Below are positions 28,977 to 36,716 of a DNA stretch of 64,000 nucleotides, in pieces. Under the pieces are notes generated by a model. That model did not search any database, was not told the DNA's origin, and was given only the letters and a program-made list of their open reading frames with translations. Position 1 is the first letter of the stretch. Each line of letters begins with the position of its first letter. The stretch is from Actinomyces marmotae (GTDB lineage Bacteria; Actinomycetota; Actinomycetes; Actinomycetales; Actinomycetaceae), in assembly GCF_013177295.1 (NCBI RefSeq), contig NZ_CP053642.1, positions 124,001 to 188,000 on the forward strand, read 5' to 3'. Position numbers and translations under genes: made by a program.

Positions 28977-31856
28977 ATGGCACAGACCCCCTTCGACGAG
29001 ACCAAAATCCCCTGCCTGTCCTTCGATATCGCATCAGTGGAGACCGCCGCGTCCACGATGAAGACGAAAGCGGGAGACCTGCGCGCCGCAGGGCAGACGA
29101 TCCAGACCACATGGTCCGGACTTTCCGGCTGCTACTCGGCCCCGGAGCAGGAGACCCTGTACGCCGCGATGGATCCGGTGAAGAACAACTCGGACGATCT
29201 CGCCAGGGATCTGGAATCCCTGGCCGGAGCGCTGACCACCTTCGCCTCCACCGTGTCAGGCATCAAGGCCCGGGCTCGGGCTCTCCAGGCCGATGGGATC
29301 GCTTTCAAGGCGAAGATCGCGGGGGATGACAAGTGGGATCACGATCAGGACAAGGTTAACGAGAACAATGCGCTGATTGAACGGGCCAACAAGATCCGGG
29401 CGGATCTGTGGGTCGCTGAAGTGGAGTGTGCGAACACGATTCGTGCCTTGGACGGCCTTGAGGCCTTCCACACGGACCCCACCAGTGACAACGACCCACT
29501 CGGTTACGGCTACAGCGAGATTCCCGCTGGGACGGAGGGTCTGCCGTGGGGATCACCGGTGGGACGCAAGGATGACTGCCCCAAGGCCGCCGGGGTGCAG
29601 GTGAAACGATTCGTGTGGGATGGCGTGGTGTGCGAGGGCCTGGGCGGCACGCTGCGCGGTCTGGGCAATCTGGTGGGTGTTGACTACAGCGCTCAGGATG
29701 GGTGGAGCTGGTCCGGGGAGACGGCTTCGAACACCTGGAAGGGCCTTGGGAGTCTTGTCGGGCTCTCCGAGGATGAGAATGGCGGTTATGGCTGGCATGG
29801 CTTCGACGCTGCCTGGAGCACGGCCCGGGACTCTTGGGGCGGGGCCGTGAAGGGGCTTGTCTGCGCGGATCAGTGGGGTGATGACCCGGCGCGCGCGGCG
29901 GGGGGCGCCGCCTTCAACCTTGCGACCTTTATCGTCGGCGCGGGGGCTGGGGCGAGCAAGGCCGGCAAGCTCGGGGCCTCGGGCTCGAAGTTGGCGCGCG
30001 CTGGGCAGGTCGCGGTGACGGCCGATCGCGTGCTGACGTTCCTGGATCCCGTGGGCGCTGGGCTTGGGAAGCTGGTCGAGGTTCCGACCGGCTTCGTGGT
30101 GGGCAAGGCTAAGGCGGCGCTGAAGCTGGACTTCGATCTCAATGATGTGATCGGCAGGTGGACCGGTGCCGATGTGGGCTCTGGGATTGATACGCCGCGC
30201 GTGGATGCGGATGTCCCTGGTGGCGGCTCGGCCGGCGGGTCCGGCATGGGTGCGCCCGAGGTGGGCCGGGACGTGCTGAAGGGGGAGAACCTCGATGTCG
30301 CGCGGGGTGGGACGCGCCTGGAGTCGGCGGCGGATTCGCCGGGGGTCTCCCGCGCCGCTGAGGGCTCCCCCGGTGGGAGCGCCGGTGATGGCGCCGGGTC
30401 GTCTCGTGGGGGCGATGGGGCTGGCGCGGGCGGCGCTGGTGCGGGCGCCCGGGGCGAGGTCGACGGCGCTCACGAGGGCCCGGGCGGTCGGGATGGCGCC
30501 GACGCCGCTCACGGGGCTGAGACTGAGCTGGCCCATGGCGGGGCCGATGCCGGCCGCAGTGGTGATGCCGGTGGTGCCCGGGATGGCGGCGATGGTGCTC
30601 ATGAGCGTGACGGCTCCGGTGGCCATCACGACAGCCAGGCCGAGGCCGGCCATCAGGGGCCCGATGCTGAGGCCGGTCACAAGACTGAGGCTGAGAGGGC
30701 CGATGATGCTCATGAGCGTGACGGCTCCGATGGTCATCACGACGGCCGGGCTGAAGCTGATCGGACCCATGACGGGGCCGATGCCGACGCTGGCCACGGG
30801 GCTGAGGCTGACAGAGCCCGGGATGGCGGCGATGGTGCCCATGAGCGTGACGGCTCCGGTGGCCATCACGACAGCCAGGCCGAGGCCGGCCATCAGGGGC
30901 CCGATGCTGAGGCCGGTCACAAGACTGAGGCTGATCGGTCCGCTGATGGGGCTGGTGGGCCTGGCCATGAGGGCGCTGATGGCGCGCATGGGGGCGAGGG
31001 CACCGATGGGGAGCTTGAGCCGGGCAGTCCTGAGGCGATCAGGCGGCACCTGGAGCAGCGGCGGGCGGCCGGTGACGCTGATGAGTTCAATCGGGCTCAT
31101 CGGCCCGAGTTGCCCGAGGGCGTTGAGCGTCGGCGGGTGGAGGTGTTGGTTGGTGATGGTCTCATGCCTGGGCCTCGTCAGCCGTTCGGGCGTGGTGTGG
31201 AGTTGGAGCCCAACGCGGTCTACCATGTGGAGGGCAGGGGTGATTACTACACTGACGCGTCTGGGCAGATCAGGCATGCGGAGTTGTTCTCGGCGGTGGA
31301 GCGGTTCCACGTGTGGGGCGAGCGGGCCAATCCGATGAACAAGGACTTGAATGATCCTTTGCCGAATGTGACGTACACGGTGGATGGGACGTTCCATTAC
31401 ACGACTGATGGGGCGGGGCGCACGGTGCTGGTGGAGGCTGATGGGTTTGAGGTGGCTAGGTGGCGCAGGCGCTCGAAGAGGCTGCAGGCCCAGATCGGGC
31501 ACCTGGGTGGTGAGGGCTTCAATGGCGGGCATCTGGCCGCTCATGGCTTCGGGGGGCCGCCGGAGGCGATCAACGTGGTGCCCATGCACAGGGATGTCAA
31601 CCTTCCGGTCAAGGACGTGGACACGTTCTACGCCTTCGAGCAGGATGTGAGGAAGAATCCGCATGACTACAGGGACATACGCGTCGAGGTGCACTACGCC
31701 GATCCTGATATCACCTCGCCCACCGGCTCCCTGGAGGGCCTGGACCCCGCGTCCCGAGTACCAGAAGAATTCATAGTAAAATGGACGGACCGAAATGGCG
31801 GCGCTAGAGAGGCGCCATACAAAAATAGCGCTATCGACGATGCCGCCCCAAGATAG
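28977..31856 (+). CDS. type VII-secreted polymorphic nuclease toxin
   Basis: Large toxin of 959 residues. Residues 1-170 are helical with a WSG motif at 46-48, the WXG/LXG-type export domain. Residues about 170-440 form a Trp/Gly-rich pretoxin region with a hydrophobic patch (AFNLATFIVGAGAGASKAG). Residues about 440-700 are a Gly/Asp/His/Glu-rich linker containing a 118-bp repeat. The C-terminus (about 718-959) is a nuclease of the DNA/RNA non-specific endonuclease type with GGHLAAHGFGGPPEAINVVP at 850-869, histidine H852 and asparagine N866. The whole resembles EsaD and YeeF, which kill rivals by DNA damage and are held by EsaG/YezG. Three immunity genes follow, the first at 31871. A secretion cluster lies beyond them. 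The export route is inferred. Confidence 0.8.
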   Translation: MAQTPFDETKIPCLSFDIASVETAASTMKTKAGDLRAAGQTIQTTWSGLSGCYSAPEQETLYAAMDPVKNNSDDLARDLESLAGALTTFASTVSGIKARARALQADGIAFKAKIAGDDKWDHDQDKVNENNALIERANKIRADLWVAEVECANTIRALDGLEAFHTDPTSDNDPLGYGYSEIPAGTEGLPWGSPVGRKDDCPKAAGVQVKRFVWDGVVCEGLGGTLRGLGNLVGVDYSAQDGWSWSGETASNTWKGLGSLVGLSEDENGGYGWHGFDAAWSTARDSWGGAVKGLVCADQWGDDPARAAGGAAFNLATFIVGAGAGASKAGKLGASGSKLARAGQVAVTADRVLTFLDPVGAGLGKLVEVPTGFVVGKAKAALKLDFDLNDVIGRWTGADVGSGIDTPRVDADVPGGGSAGGSGMGAPEVGRDVLKGENLDVARGGTRLESAADSPGVSRAAEGSPGGSAGDGAGSSRGGDGAGAGGAGAGARGEVDGAHEGPGGRDGADAAHGAETELAHGGADAGRSGDAGGARDGGDGAHERDGSGGHHDSQAEAGHQGPDAEAGHKTEAERADDAHERDGSDGHHDGRAEADRTHDGADADAGHGAEADRARDGGDGAHERDGSGGHHDSQAEAGHQGPDAEAGHKTEADRSADGAGGPGHEGADGAHGGEGTDGELEPGSPEAIRRHLEQRRAAGDADEFNRAHRPELPEGVERRRVEVLVGDGLMPGPRQPFGRGVELEPNAVYHVEGRGDYYTDASGQIRHAELFSAVERFHVWGERANPMNKDLNDPLPNVTYTVDGTFHYTTDGAGRTVLVEADGFEVARWRRRSKRLQAQIGHLGGEGFNGGHLAAHGFGGPPEAINVVPMHRDVNLPVKDVDTFYAFEQDVRKNPHDYRDIRVEVHYADPDITSPTGSLEGLDPASRVPEEFIVKWTDRNGGAREAPYKNSAIDDAAPR
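30577..30934 (+). repeat. direct repeat in the toxin linker
   Basis: The 118 bp at 30577-30694 are repeated almost exactly at 30817-30934, offset by 240 bp (80 codons), so the frame is kept. The repeat encodes Gly/His/Asp/Glu-rich peptide (HERDGSGGHHDSQAEAGH). Slippage here would change linker length without breaking the toxin. Confidence 0.75.
31128..31786 (+). repeat. long inverted repeat, right copy (nuclease module)
   Basis: Counterpart of 24648-25303. It covers the shared part of the nuclease domain and ends about 70 bp before the toxin stop. Beyond it the two modules differ, and the DNA becomes clearly AT-richer. Confidence 0.8.
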
Positions 31857-31870
31857 GAGGGATGACTAAA

Positions 31871-32452
31871 ATGGTGTCATCGATTGCCGGGCAGGTGACT
31901 GGCGATCTCGAATCCTCTATCCGAGAATGGGCTCAGGCGATTCCCGGGTTCGAGCGCTTTGATCGCGAAACAGTCGGGCTCGGACGCTCGGGCAGAAGTA
32001 TAAATTGGCTAGTGGTGGACGGTCGGAGGAAATCGGTTCACCTTCCTTCGGATATTACATTCAAATTTACGAACCTTCGTGACGCCCAGGCGTTGCCTGG
32101 TCGTGGGGCGTGGACGTGCGCTCATTTCTGGATGGTGGCCGGTGAGTGGGTGCTGCGCAGCGAGTTGGACTGGATGAGAGAGCCGCTCTTCGATGACGGC
32201 CATGGCCCTGAGCGCCCGGGGCCGCACGCCTGTCACGTGGAGCTGGGGCTCTATCCGCGTGATCCGGAGTTCATCCCGGAGTGGATGGCCGCCGGGGCTG
32301 CCCAATGGGAGAAGCGCGAGGCCGCCCTGGCCCGGCGTAGGGAGCGGGACCGGGCCCGCCGAGCCGCCAAGAAAGCAGAGAAGGCCGCCCAGCAGGCCCA
32401 GCAGGCCGACCAGTCAGGGGCCGCGCCCGCCGAGCAGGCGCCGCCGGCGTGA
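31871..32452 (+). CDS. EsaG/YezG-like immunity protein, copy A
   Basis: Immunity protein of 193 residues, 14 nt after the toxin stop. ATG 31871 is 10 nt after GGAGG; an ATG at 31862 is only 1 nt from it. The N-terminal third (to about residue 70; SINWLVVDGRRKSVHLPSDITFKFTNLRD) differs from the other copies and its DNA is AT-richer. From LPGRGAWTCAHFWMVAGEW on, it is almost identical to copy B and to the orphan immunity gene. The charged Arg/Ala/Gln tail is shared by all. It should bind and block the nuclease encoded immediately upstream. Confidence 0.78.
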   Translation: MVSSIAGQVTGDLESSIREWAQAIPGFERFDRETVGLGRSGRSINWLVVDGRRKSVHLPSDITFKFTNLRDAQALPGRGAWTCAHFWMVAGEWVLRSELDWMREPLFDDGHGPERPGPHACHVELGLYPRDPEFIPEWMAAGAAQWEKREAALARRRERDRARRAAKKAEKAAQQAQQADQSGAAPAEQAPPA

Positions 32453-32525
32453 GCCCGCGCCCCCGGGGGCGTGCCCGCACTCCCGGGCGCGTGCGCGCCC
32501 CTCCGCCGCTTGGCGGCAGCCAGGT

Positions 32526-32564
32526 GCCCTCTGCTGGCCACGATGGCCGCGACCAGCAGAGGGC
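32526..32564 (+). terminator. hairpin after immunity copy A
   Basis: GCCCTCTGCTGG pairs perfectly with CCAGCAGAGGGC around a 15-nt loop. The same hairpin recurs at 33328-33366 after copy B, because the spacer is part of an 802-bp duplication. Confidence 0.5.
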
Positions 32565-32683
32565 GCCCTATGATTTGGGCGGATGTCTGCGCGGGCGCCT
32601 CGAAAGGGCGCGAGCGAGGGGAAACGTTAACCGAATGAGGTGGTTCGCGATGAAGATCTGTGGAGAGGAGAGGTGGTGCGCCC

Positions 32684-33499
32684 GTGGTGAGGTGTGATGA
32701 TTTTGAGGGCCTTGAGGCTGCGATCCGTGAGTGGGTCCAAGGGGTGCCGGGGTTCGAGCGGTTCGACTCTGAGATGGTCGGGCTCGGCCGTGTTGTCAGC
32801 GGTAGGGACTGGTTGACGGTCGATGGTGAGAGGAGGTCTGTCAGGCTTCCGCTCGGTTTCGGGCGTGGGCTTGGGAGGCTGCGTGATTGGCAGGCTTTGC
32901 CTGGTCGTGGGGCGTGGACGTGCGCTCATTTCTGGATGGTGGCTGGTGAGTGGGTGCTGCGCAGCGAGTTGGACTGGATGAGAGAGCCGCTCTTCGATGA
33001 CGGCCATGGCCCTGAGCGCCCGGGGCCGCACGCCTGTCACGTGGAGCTGGGGCTCTATCCGCGTGATCCGGAGTTCATCCCGGAGTGGATGGCCGCCGGG
33101 GCTGCCCAATGGGAGAAGCGCGAGGCCGCCCTGGCCCGGCGCAGGGAGCGGGACCGGGCCCGCCGAGCCGCCAAGAAAGCAGAGAAGGCCGCCCAGCAGG
33201 CCCAGCAGGCCGACCAGTCAGGGGCCGCGCCCGCCGAGCGCGCCGCCGGCGTGAGCCCGCGCCCCCGGGGGCGTGCCCGCACTCCCGGGCGCGTGCGCGC
33301 CCCTCCGCCGCTTGGCGGCAGCCAGGTGCCCTCTGCTGGCCACGATGGCCGCGACCAGCAGAGGGCGCCCTATGATTTGGGCGGATGTCTGCGCGGGCGC
33401 CTCGAAAGGGCGCGAGCGAGGGGAAACGTTAACCGAATGAGGTGGTTCGCGATGAAGATCTGTGGAGAGGAGAGGTGGTGCGCCCGTGGTGAGGTGTGA
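32684..33499 (+). CDS. EsaG/YezG-like immunity protein, copy B (chimeric, frameshifted tail)
   Basis: It starts at GTG 32684 (10 nt after an AGGAGAGG site), giving VVRCDDFEGLEAAIREW. The first 70 or so residues equal copy C, while the rest equals copy A, so it is a hybrid produced by tandem duplication. Near the end, 2 nt are missing relative to copy A (GAGCGCGCCGCC against GAGCAGGCGCCGCC). The normal stop is lost and the frame runs on through the duplicated spacer to 33499, adding about 84 unrelated residues and overlapping the start of copy C. The immunity core is intact, so it may still work. Confidence 0.7.
   Translation: MVRCDDFEGLEAAIREWVQGVPGFERFDSEMVGLGRVVSGRDWLTVDGERRSVRLPLGFGRGLGRLRDWQALPGRGAWTCAHFWMVAGEWVLRSELDWMREPLFDDGHGPERPGPHACHVELGLYPRDPEFIPEWMAAGAAQWEKREAALARRRERDRARRAAKKAEKAAQQAQQADQSGAAPAERAAGVSPRPRGRARTPGRVRAPPPLGGSQVPSAGHDGRDQQRAPYDLGGCLRGRLERARARGNVNRMRWFAMKICGEERWCARGEV
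33328..33366 (+). terminator. hairpin inside the copy B extension
   Basis: Duplicate of the hairpin at 32526-32564. Because of the frameshift, copy B is now read through it. Confidence 0.45.
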
Positions 33500-34082
33500 T
33501 GATTTTGAGGGCCTTGAGGCTGCGATCCGTGAGTGGGTCCAAGGGGTGCCGGGGTTCGAGCGGTTCGACTCTGAGATGGTCGGGCTCGGCCGTGTTGTCA
33601 GCGGTAGGGACTGGTTGACGGTCGATGGTGAGAGGAGGTCTGTCAGGCTTCCGCTCGGTTTCGGGCGTGGGCTTGGGAGGCTGCGTGATTGGCAGGCTTT
33701 GCCTGGTCGTGGGGCGTGGACGTGCGGTCATTTCTGGATGGTGGCTGGTGAGTGGGTGCTGCGTGGTGAGGTGGACTGGATGAGGGAGCCTGTCTTTGAT
33801 GACGGTGATGGTCCTGAGGGCCCGGGGCCGCATTCGTGCTATGTGGAGTTGGGGCGTCATCCGCGTGATCCGGAGTTCATCCCGGAGTGGATGGCCGCCG
33901 GGGCGGCTCAGTGGGAGAAGCGTGAGGCCGCCCTGGCCCGGCGCAGGGAGCGGGACCGGGCCCGCCGAGCCGCCAAGAAGGCAGAGCAAGCAGAGAAGGC
34001 CGCCCAGCAGGCCCAACGGGCCGACCAGTCCGCGGGCGCGGCCCCCGAGCAGGCGCCGTCAAACCCCATGACTCGGGAATGA
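33486..34082 (+). CDS. EsaG/YezG-like immunity protein, copy C
   Basis: Immunity protein of 198 residues, GTG 33486. The N-terminal half equals copy B. The C-terminal half is diverged (GHFWMVAGEWVLRGEVDWMREPVFDDGDGPEGPGPHSCYVELGRHPRDPEF), and it keeps the charged tail. It is the only copy that does not share the near-identical 3' half, so it probably was the original second gene before duplication made copy B. Extra immunity genes may protect against toxin variants from neighbours. Confidence 0.75.
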   Translation: MVRCDDFEGLEAAIREWVQGVPGFERFDSEMVGLGRVVSGRDWLTVDGERRSVRLPLGFGRGLGRLRDWQALPGRGAWTCGHFWMVAGEWVLRGEVDWMREPVFDDGDGPEGPGPHSCYVELGRHPRDPEFIPEWMAAGAAQWEKREAALARRRERDRARRAAKKAEQAEKAAQQAQRADQSAGAAPEQAPSNPMTRE

Positions 34083-34102
34083 GCCGCGTGGTCGTGGAAT
34101 GA

Positions 34103-34147
34103 GGCGGTGTGGGGGGCGGGCTCTATCCGCTCGGCCCCCACACCGCC
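34103..34147. terminator. bidirectional terminator hairpin
   Basis: GGCGGTGTGGGGG pairs with CCCCCACACCGCC (13 bp) between immunity copy C (+) and the Esx-like gene (-). Confidence 0.65.
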
Positions 34148-34256
34148 TCCAAGTCCCCGAGGAATCCGAAAGATCCGCAGTACCGGCTGTCAAACGGCTC
34201 GCATGCCGTCGTGGTGCTCCGGGGCGTGCCTCCCGGGCACAGGGGCGGGCGGTGCC

Positions 34257-34571
34257 TCAGCCGCCGATCTCCTGGACCGCGGCGGCGGCCGCCTTCAACG
34301 CCGCGGACGCGGTGTCGTCATTGGACTGCATTGACGAGCGCAGCGTCGTGATGATCGTCTTCACCTCGGATGCCGCGGTCTTCCAATTCTGCTCCTTCGC
34401 GTGATACTCCTCCGACACCCCATCGGCCTGGTACTGCGCCATCGCAGCCCTCACGTCGGCATCGCGCTGATCGATCAACGACTCCAGTCGGGACGCCACC
34501 GACTCAAAATTCGACTGAGCCTCACTGGACGCTCCCATGTCAAAAGACCGCTGCTCAACATTGTTCGCCAT
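34257..34571 (-). CDS. ESAT-6-like WXG100-superfamily protein
   Basis: All-helical protein of 104 residues (MANNVEQRSFDMGASSEAQ... DGVSEEYHAKEQNWKTAASEV). Length and helical pattern fit the Esx superfamily, and it matches the actinobacterial subgroup annotated as pore-forming ESAT-6 family. The central turn has NWKTA rather than a strict WXG. ATG 34571 follows GGAGG by 8 nt. It is the second gene of a two-gene esx operon divergent from the secretion genes, and it is likely a substrate of the EccC-driven system. Confidence 0.75.
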   Translation of the reverse strand: MANNVEQRSFDMGASSEAQSNFESVASRLESLIDQRDADVRAAMAQYQADGVSEEYHAKEQNWKTAASEVKTIITTLRSSMQSNDDTASAALKAAAAAVQEIGG

Positions 34572-34601
34572 CTCAAACTCCTCCAGTGCTCGACGATCGA
34601 C

Positions 34602-34937
34602 TCAGGCCCTCGGCCCGAACGTCGCCCCATCAAAATTCGCTCCCGACTCGGCCTGCCTGGTTGACTCGACCATATCGGCCACGCCCTTCGTGAATGCCGA
34701 GTCCATCCCCTTGATGCCGCCCAGTACCGACGCCAGCGCTCCGTTCAGATCGTTGGCCACCTGGTCCGTCCGCCCCTTGAATGAGTCGAACGCCGCTCGG
34801 GCGGCCCCATTGAACCGCCCTTCCAGCGGCTCAGCCGCCGCCACCAATTTCTTGACCAGACTTCCCAGGTCGTCGTGAGACGTCGACGTCTTCTTCGTCA
34901 ACTCCGACAGCGCTGACTCGGCCATATCGAACTTCAT
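34602..34937 (-). CDS. WXG100-family type VII secretion protein
   Basis: Helical protein of 111 residues beginning MKFDMAESALSELTKKTSTSHDDLGSL. The FNGAARAAFDSFKGRTD helix and length fit a known actinobacterial WXG100 subgroup in which the WXG turn is replaced. ATG 34937 is 8 nt after GGAGG; longer starts have no ribosome site. The next esx gene follows 30 nt later, so the two probably form a heterodimer. Confidence 0.72.
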   Translation of the reverse strand: MKFDMAESALSELTKKTSTSHDDLGSLVKKLVAAAEPLEGRFNGAARAAFDSFKGRTDQVANDLNGALASVLGGIKGMDSAFTKGVADMVESTRQAESGANFDGATFGPRA

Positions 34938-35255
34938 ACCAAGGACCTCCATCCTCCGGGACTCGAAGCGCTCAGGGCCAGTGGGCAGCCCGCCCGCCAA
35001 CCAGATCACAAAACCGCAACACACAACGGCAACCGCACCTTAGCAGACCCTGCCACCAGGCACGCGGCTCCACCACCGCGCGCCCCACCCCATGGCATCC
35101 CACTCATCCCACCGCGAACCCCGACGCCCCCATGCCCAACCCCCGCCGGGACAATCCCCACACCAACGTGGGACAACGGACATGCCACACACCCACCCCC
35201 ATCGCTACAGTGACGACAGCCCTGCCACCGGCCCGCCACCCCAGGAAGGACCCCC
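34938..35255. other. divergent promoter region of the esx and secretion operons
   Basis: A 318-bp region with no gene. It holds C-rich sequence toward the right (CCCACCCCC) and a TACAGT box near 35204 that could be a -10 for the rightward operon. No confident operator was found. Confidence 0.4.
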
Positions 35256-36329
35256 ATGACACCCCAAACCGAGGCACGCACCCACCCCGCCTCGGACAGC
35301 CGACCATGGGTTCCCGCCGACCTCGTCGCCGTGCTCGCCGCCGACACCATCGACGTCGTCCTCGTCATCGTCCCACTGGCGGTGGGTCTCGCCCTGCCAG
35401 GGCCAGCCTGGGCCCGACTCCTCCTCATCATCATGTGTCCCCTCGCCCTTCTTCACCTCCTCGACCACCACGGTCGGCACGGGAGGTGGGCAGGAGGGGC
35501 GCTTCTCGGGCTCCGCACGGTCGACGAGGAAGCCGGGCTCCCCACGGGAACGCCACGCGGTCTCATCGCGCAGGCGGCGCTGGGGCAAGCCGTCGGGGCA
35601 ACGACCATTGACACGCGCCGCGGCCCCGATCCAACTCGCGGCCCCCTCGGCGAAGCGCCCAGGATCGAGGCCCCAGCCCCTAGGCGCCCCCGACGCTCCT
35701 CTGGCCGGGATCAGGTCAGCCTCAAACCGGGACGCTCCTCGGGCGCTGGGCCCGCGCTCGATGAAAGACGCCACCTGCCCGCATCCCCTCAGCGCGAGAT
35801 GGCCCCATCTCCGTTCAGGAGCCCCCGATCCGAGGCCCAGCCCTATGCGCCCTCCGCCACCCAGGTCGTGCCCCAGGAGGCCGCATGGGCCACGCCGCCA
35901 CCCAGGCCACCGCGTCCCTCCGACGTCCCGCCCCCACCGCCCCCGCATCCCAGCCTTCCCTCGGCGGCGCCCATCCCGTCGCCGCGGTACGCGCTCCGTC
36001 TGCGCTCCGCCCACGGGTGGACATGGCTCCTGTTCTCGCCCACGATCATCGGTGGGGCGACGCGGCAGATCTCAGCGCTCGCCCCGCACGGAACCGTGGA
36101 CATCCCAGGAACGGGAACTGGTCTTTCCGACAACCACGCGCATCTTGAGGTCCTTGACGGCTCTCTCTACCTGGCCGATCTTGGCTCGGCCAGCGGCACC
36201 CGGATCATCGGTCTCGACGGCGCCATCCAGCAATGCGCCCCCTCGACGCGATACCGTGTCCCCCTTCCCTGCACGATCGAGTTGGGTGCGGTGAGGCTGT
36301 CCGCCGAGTTGGAGAGGCTTCCCGCATGA
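35256..36329 (+). CDS. RDD membrane domain and FHA domain protein
   Basis: Protein of 357 residues. Two or three transmembrane helices in residues 20-70, followed by GGALLGLRTVDEEAG, form an RDD domain. A long Pro/Arg-rich linker (about 115-235) leads to a C-terminal FHA domain (about 245-357: GLSDNHAHLEVLDGSLYLADLGSASGTRI). The usual FHA Arg is not visible in the strand preceding IIGGA. FHA domains bind phosphothreonine, and RDD/FHA proteins are common in actinobacterial type VII clusters, probably regulating assembly. It is the first gene of the secretion operon. Confidence 0.8.
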   Translation: MTPQTEARTHPASDSRPWVPADLVAVLAADTIDVVLVIVPLAVGLALPGPAWARLLLIIMCPLALLHLLDHHGRHGRWAGGALLGLRTVDEEAGLPTGTPRGLIAQAALGQAVGATTIDTRRGPDPTRGPLGEAPRIEAPAPRRPRRSSGRDQVSLKPGRSSGAGPALDERRHLPASPQREMAPSPFRSPRSEAQPYAPSATQVVPQEAAWATPPPRPPRPSDVPPPPPPHPSLPSAAPIPSPRYALRLRSAHGWTWLLFSPTIIGGATRQISALAPHGTVDIPGTGTGLSDNHAHLEVLDGSLYLADLGSASGTRIIGLDGAIQQCAPSTRYRVPLPCTIELGAVRLSAELERLPA

Positions 36330-36368
36330 TCCGAGCCACGCGCGCGGCACTCACAGGAGGTGAGCGGC

Positions 36369-36716
36369 ATGCCACGTGACAACGACTCCGCCATCCTGGA
36401 ATCCGCGAAGGTCCACCATGCCCGGCTGCGGATCGCCTTGCTGCGCGGGCGATCCTCAATGACGGTCCGACGCACGGTCCCCGCGATGATCGGCTCGCTG
36501 GTGGTCGCCGCGCTCATCAGCGCCGGCTGCGTCGGCTACGGCTATCTCTCCACGCACCTGGACTCGATCCGCCACCCATCCGGGACGCGTGGCGCCCCCA
36601 CGAGCGAGGCGACCCCGTACACGACCCCGAAGCCCGCGCAGGCCCCTGCCACCCGGAACACTGCCCCGGACGCTGTTTCAGACCCAGACTCCTCGGAACA
36701 GGTGAGCGACCAGTGA
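36369..36716 (+). CDS. small membrane protein of the secretion operon
   Basis: Protein of 115 residues. ATG 36369 is 8 nt after AGGAGG. A basic N-terminus is followed by one transmembrane helix (MIGSLVVAALISAGCVGYGYL, about 40-60) and a Thr/Pro/Ala-rich outer tail. In topology it recalls the N-terminal end of EccB, but it lacks the large extracellular part. The function is unknown. Its stop overlaps the eccD start by one base (TGATG). Confidence 0.7.
   Translation: MPRDNDSAILESAKVHHARLRIALLRGRSSMTVRRTVPAMIGSLVVAALISAGCVGYGYLSTHLDSIRHPSGTRGAPTSEATPYTTPKPAQAPATRNTAPDAVSDPDSSEQVSDQ

Larger units (their letters stand above)
32085..33700 (+). repeat. 802-804 bp tandem duplication of immunity DNA
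   Basis: The 3' half of copy A plus spacer and the 3' half of copy B plus spacer match (offset 804 before the 2-nt deletion, 802 after). The 5' half of copy B matches that of copy C at offset 802. The unit is therefore [3' half of A - spacer - 5' half of C]. The likely crossover lies in the shared CTGGTCGTGGGGCGTGGACG block that begins each 3' half. Confidence 0.75.

Noticed and set aside
29553..31694. A 713-codon open frame on the minus strand opposite the toxin
   Set aside because: It reflects the repetitive linker of the toxin on the other strand; no ribosome site or recognisable domain.
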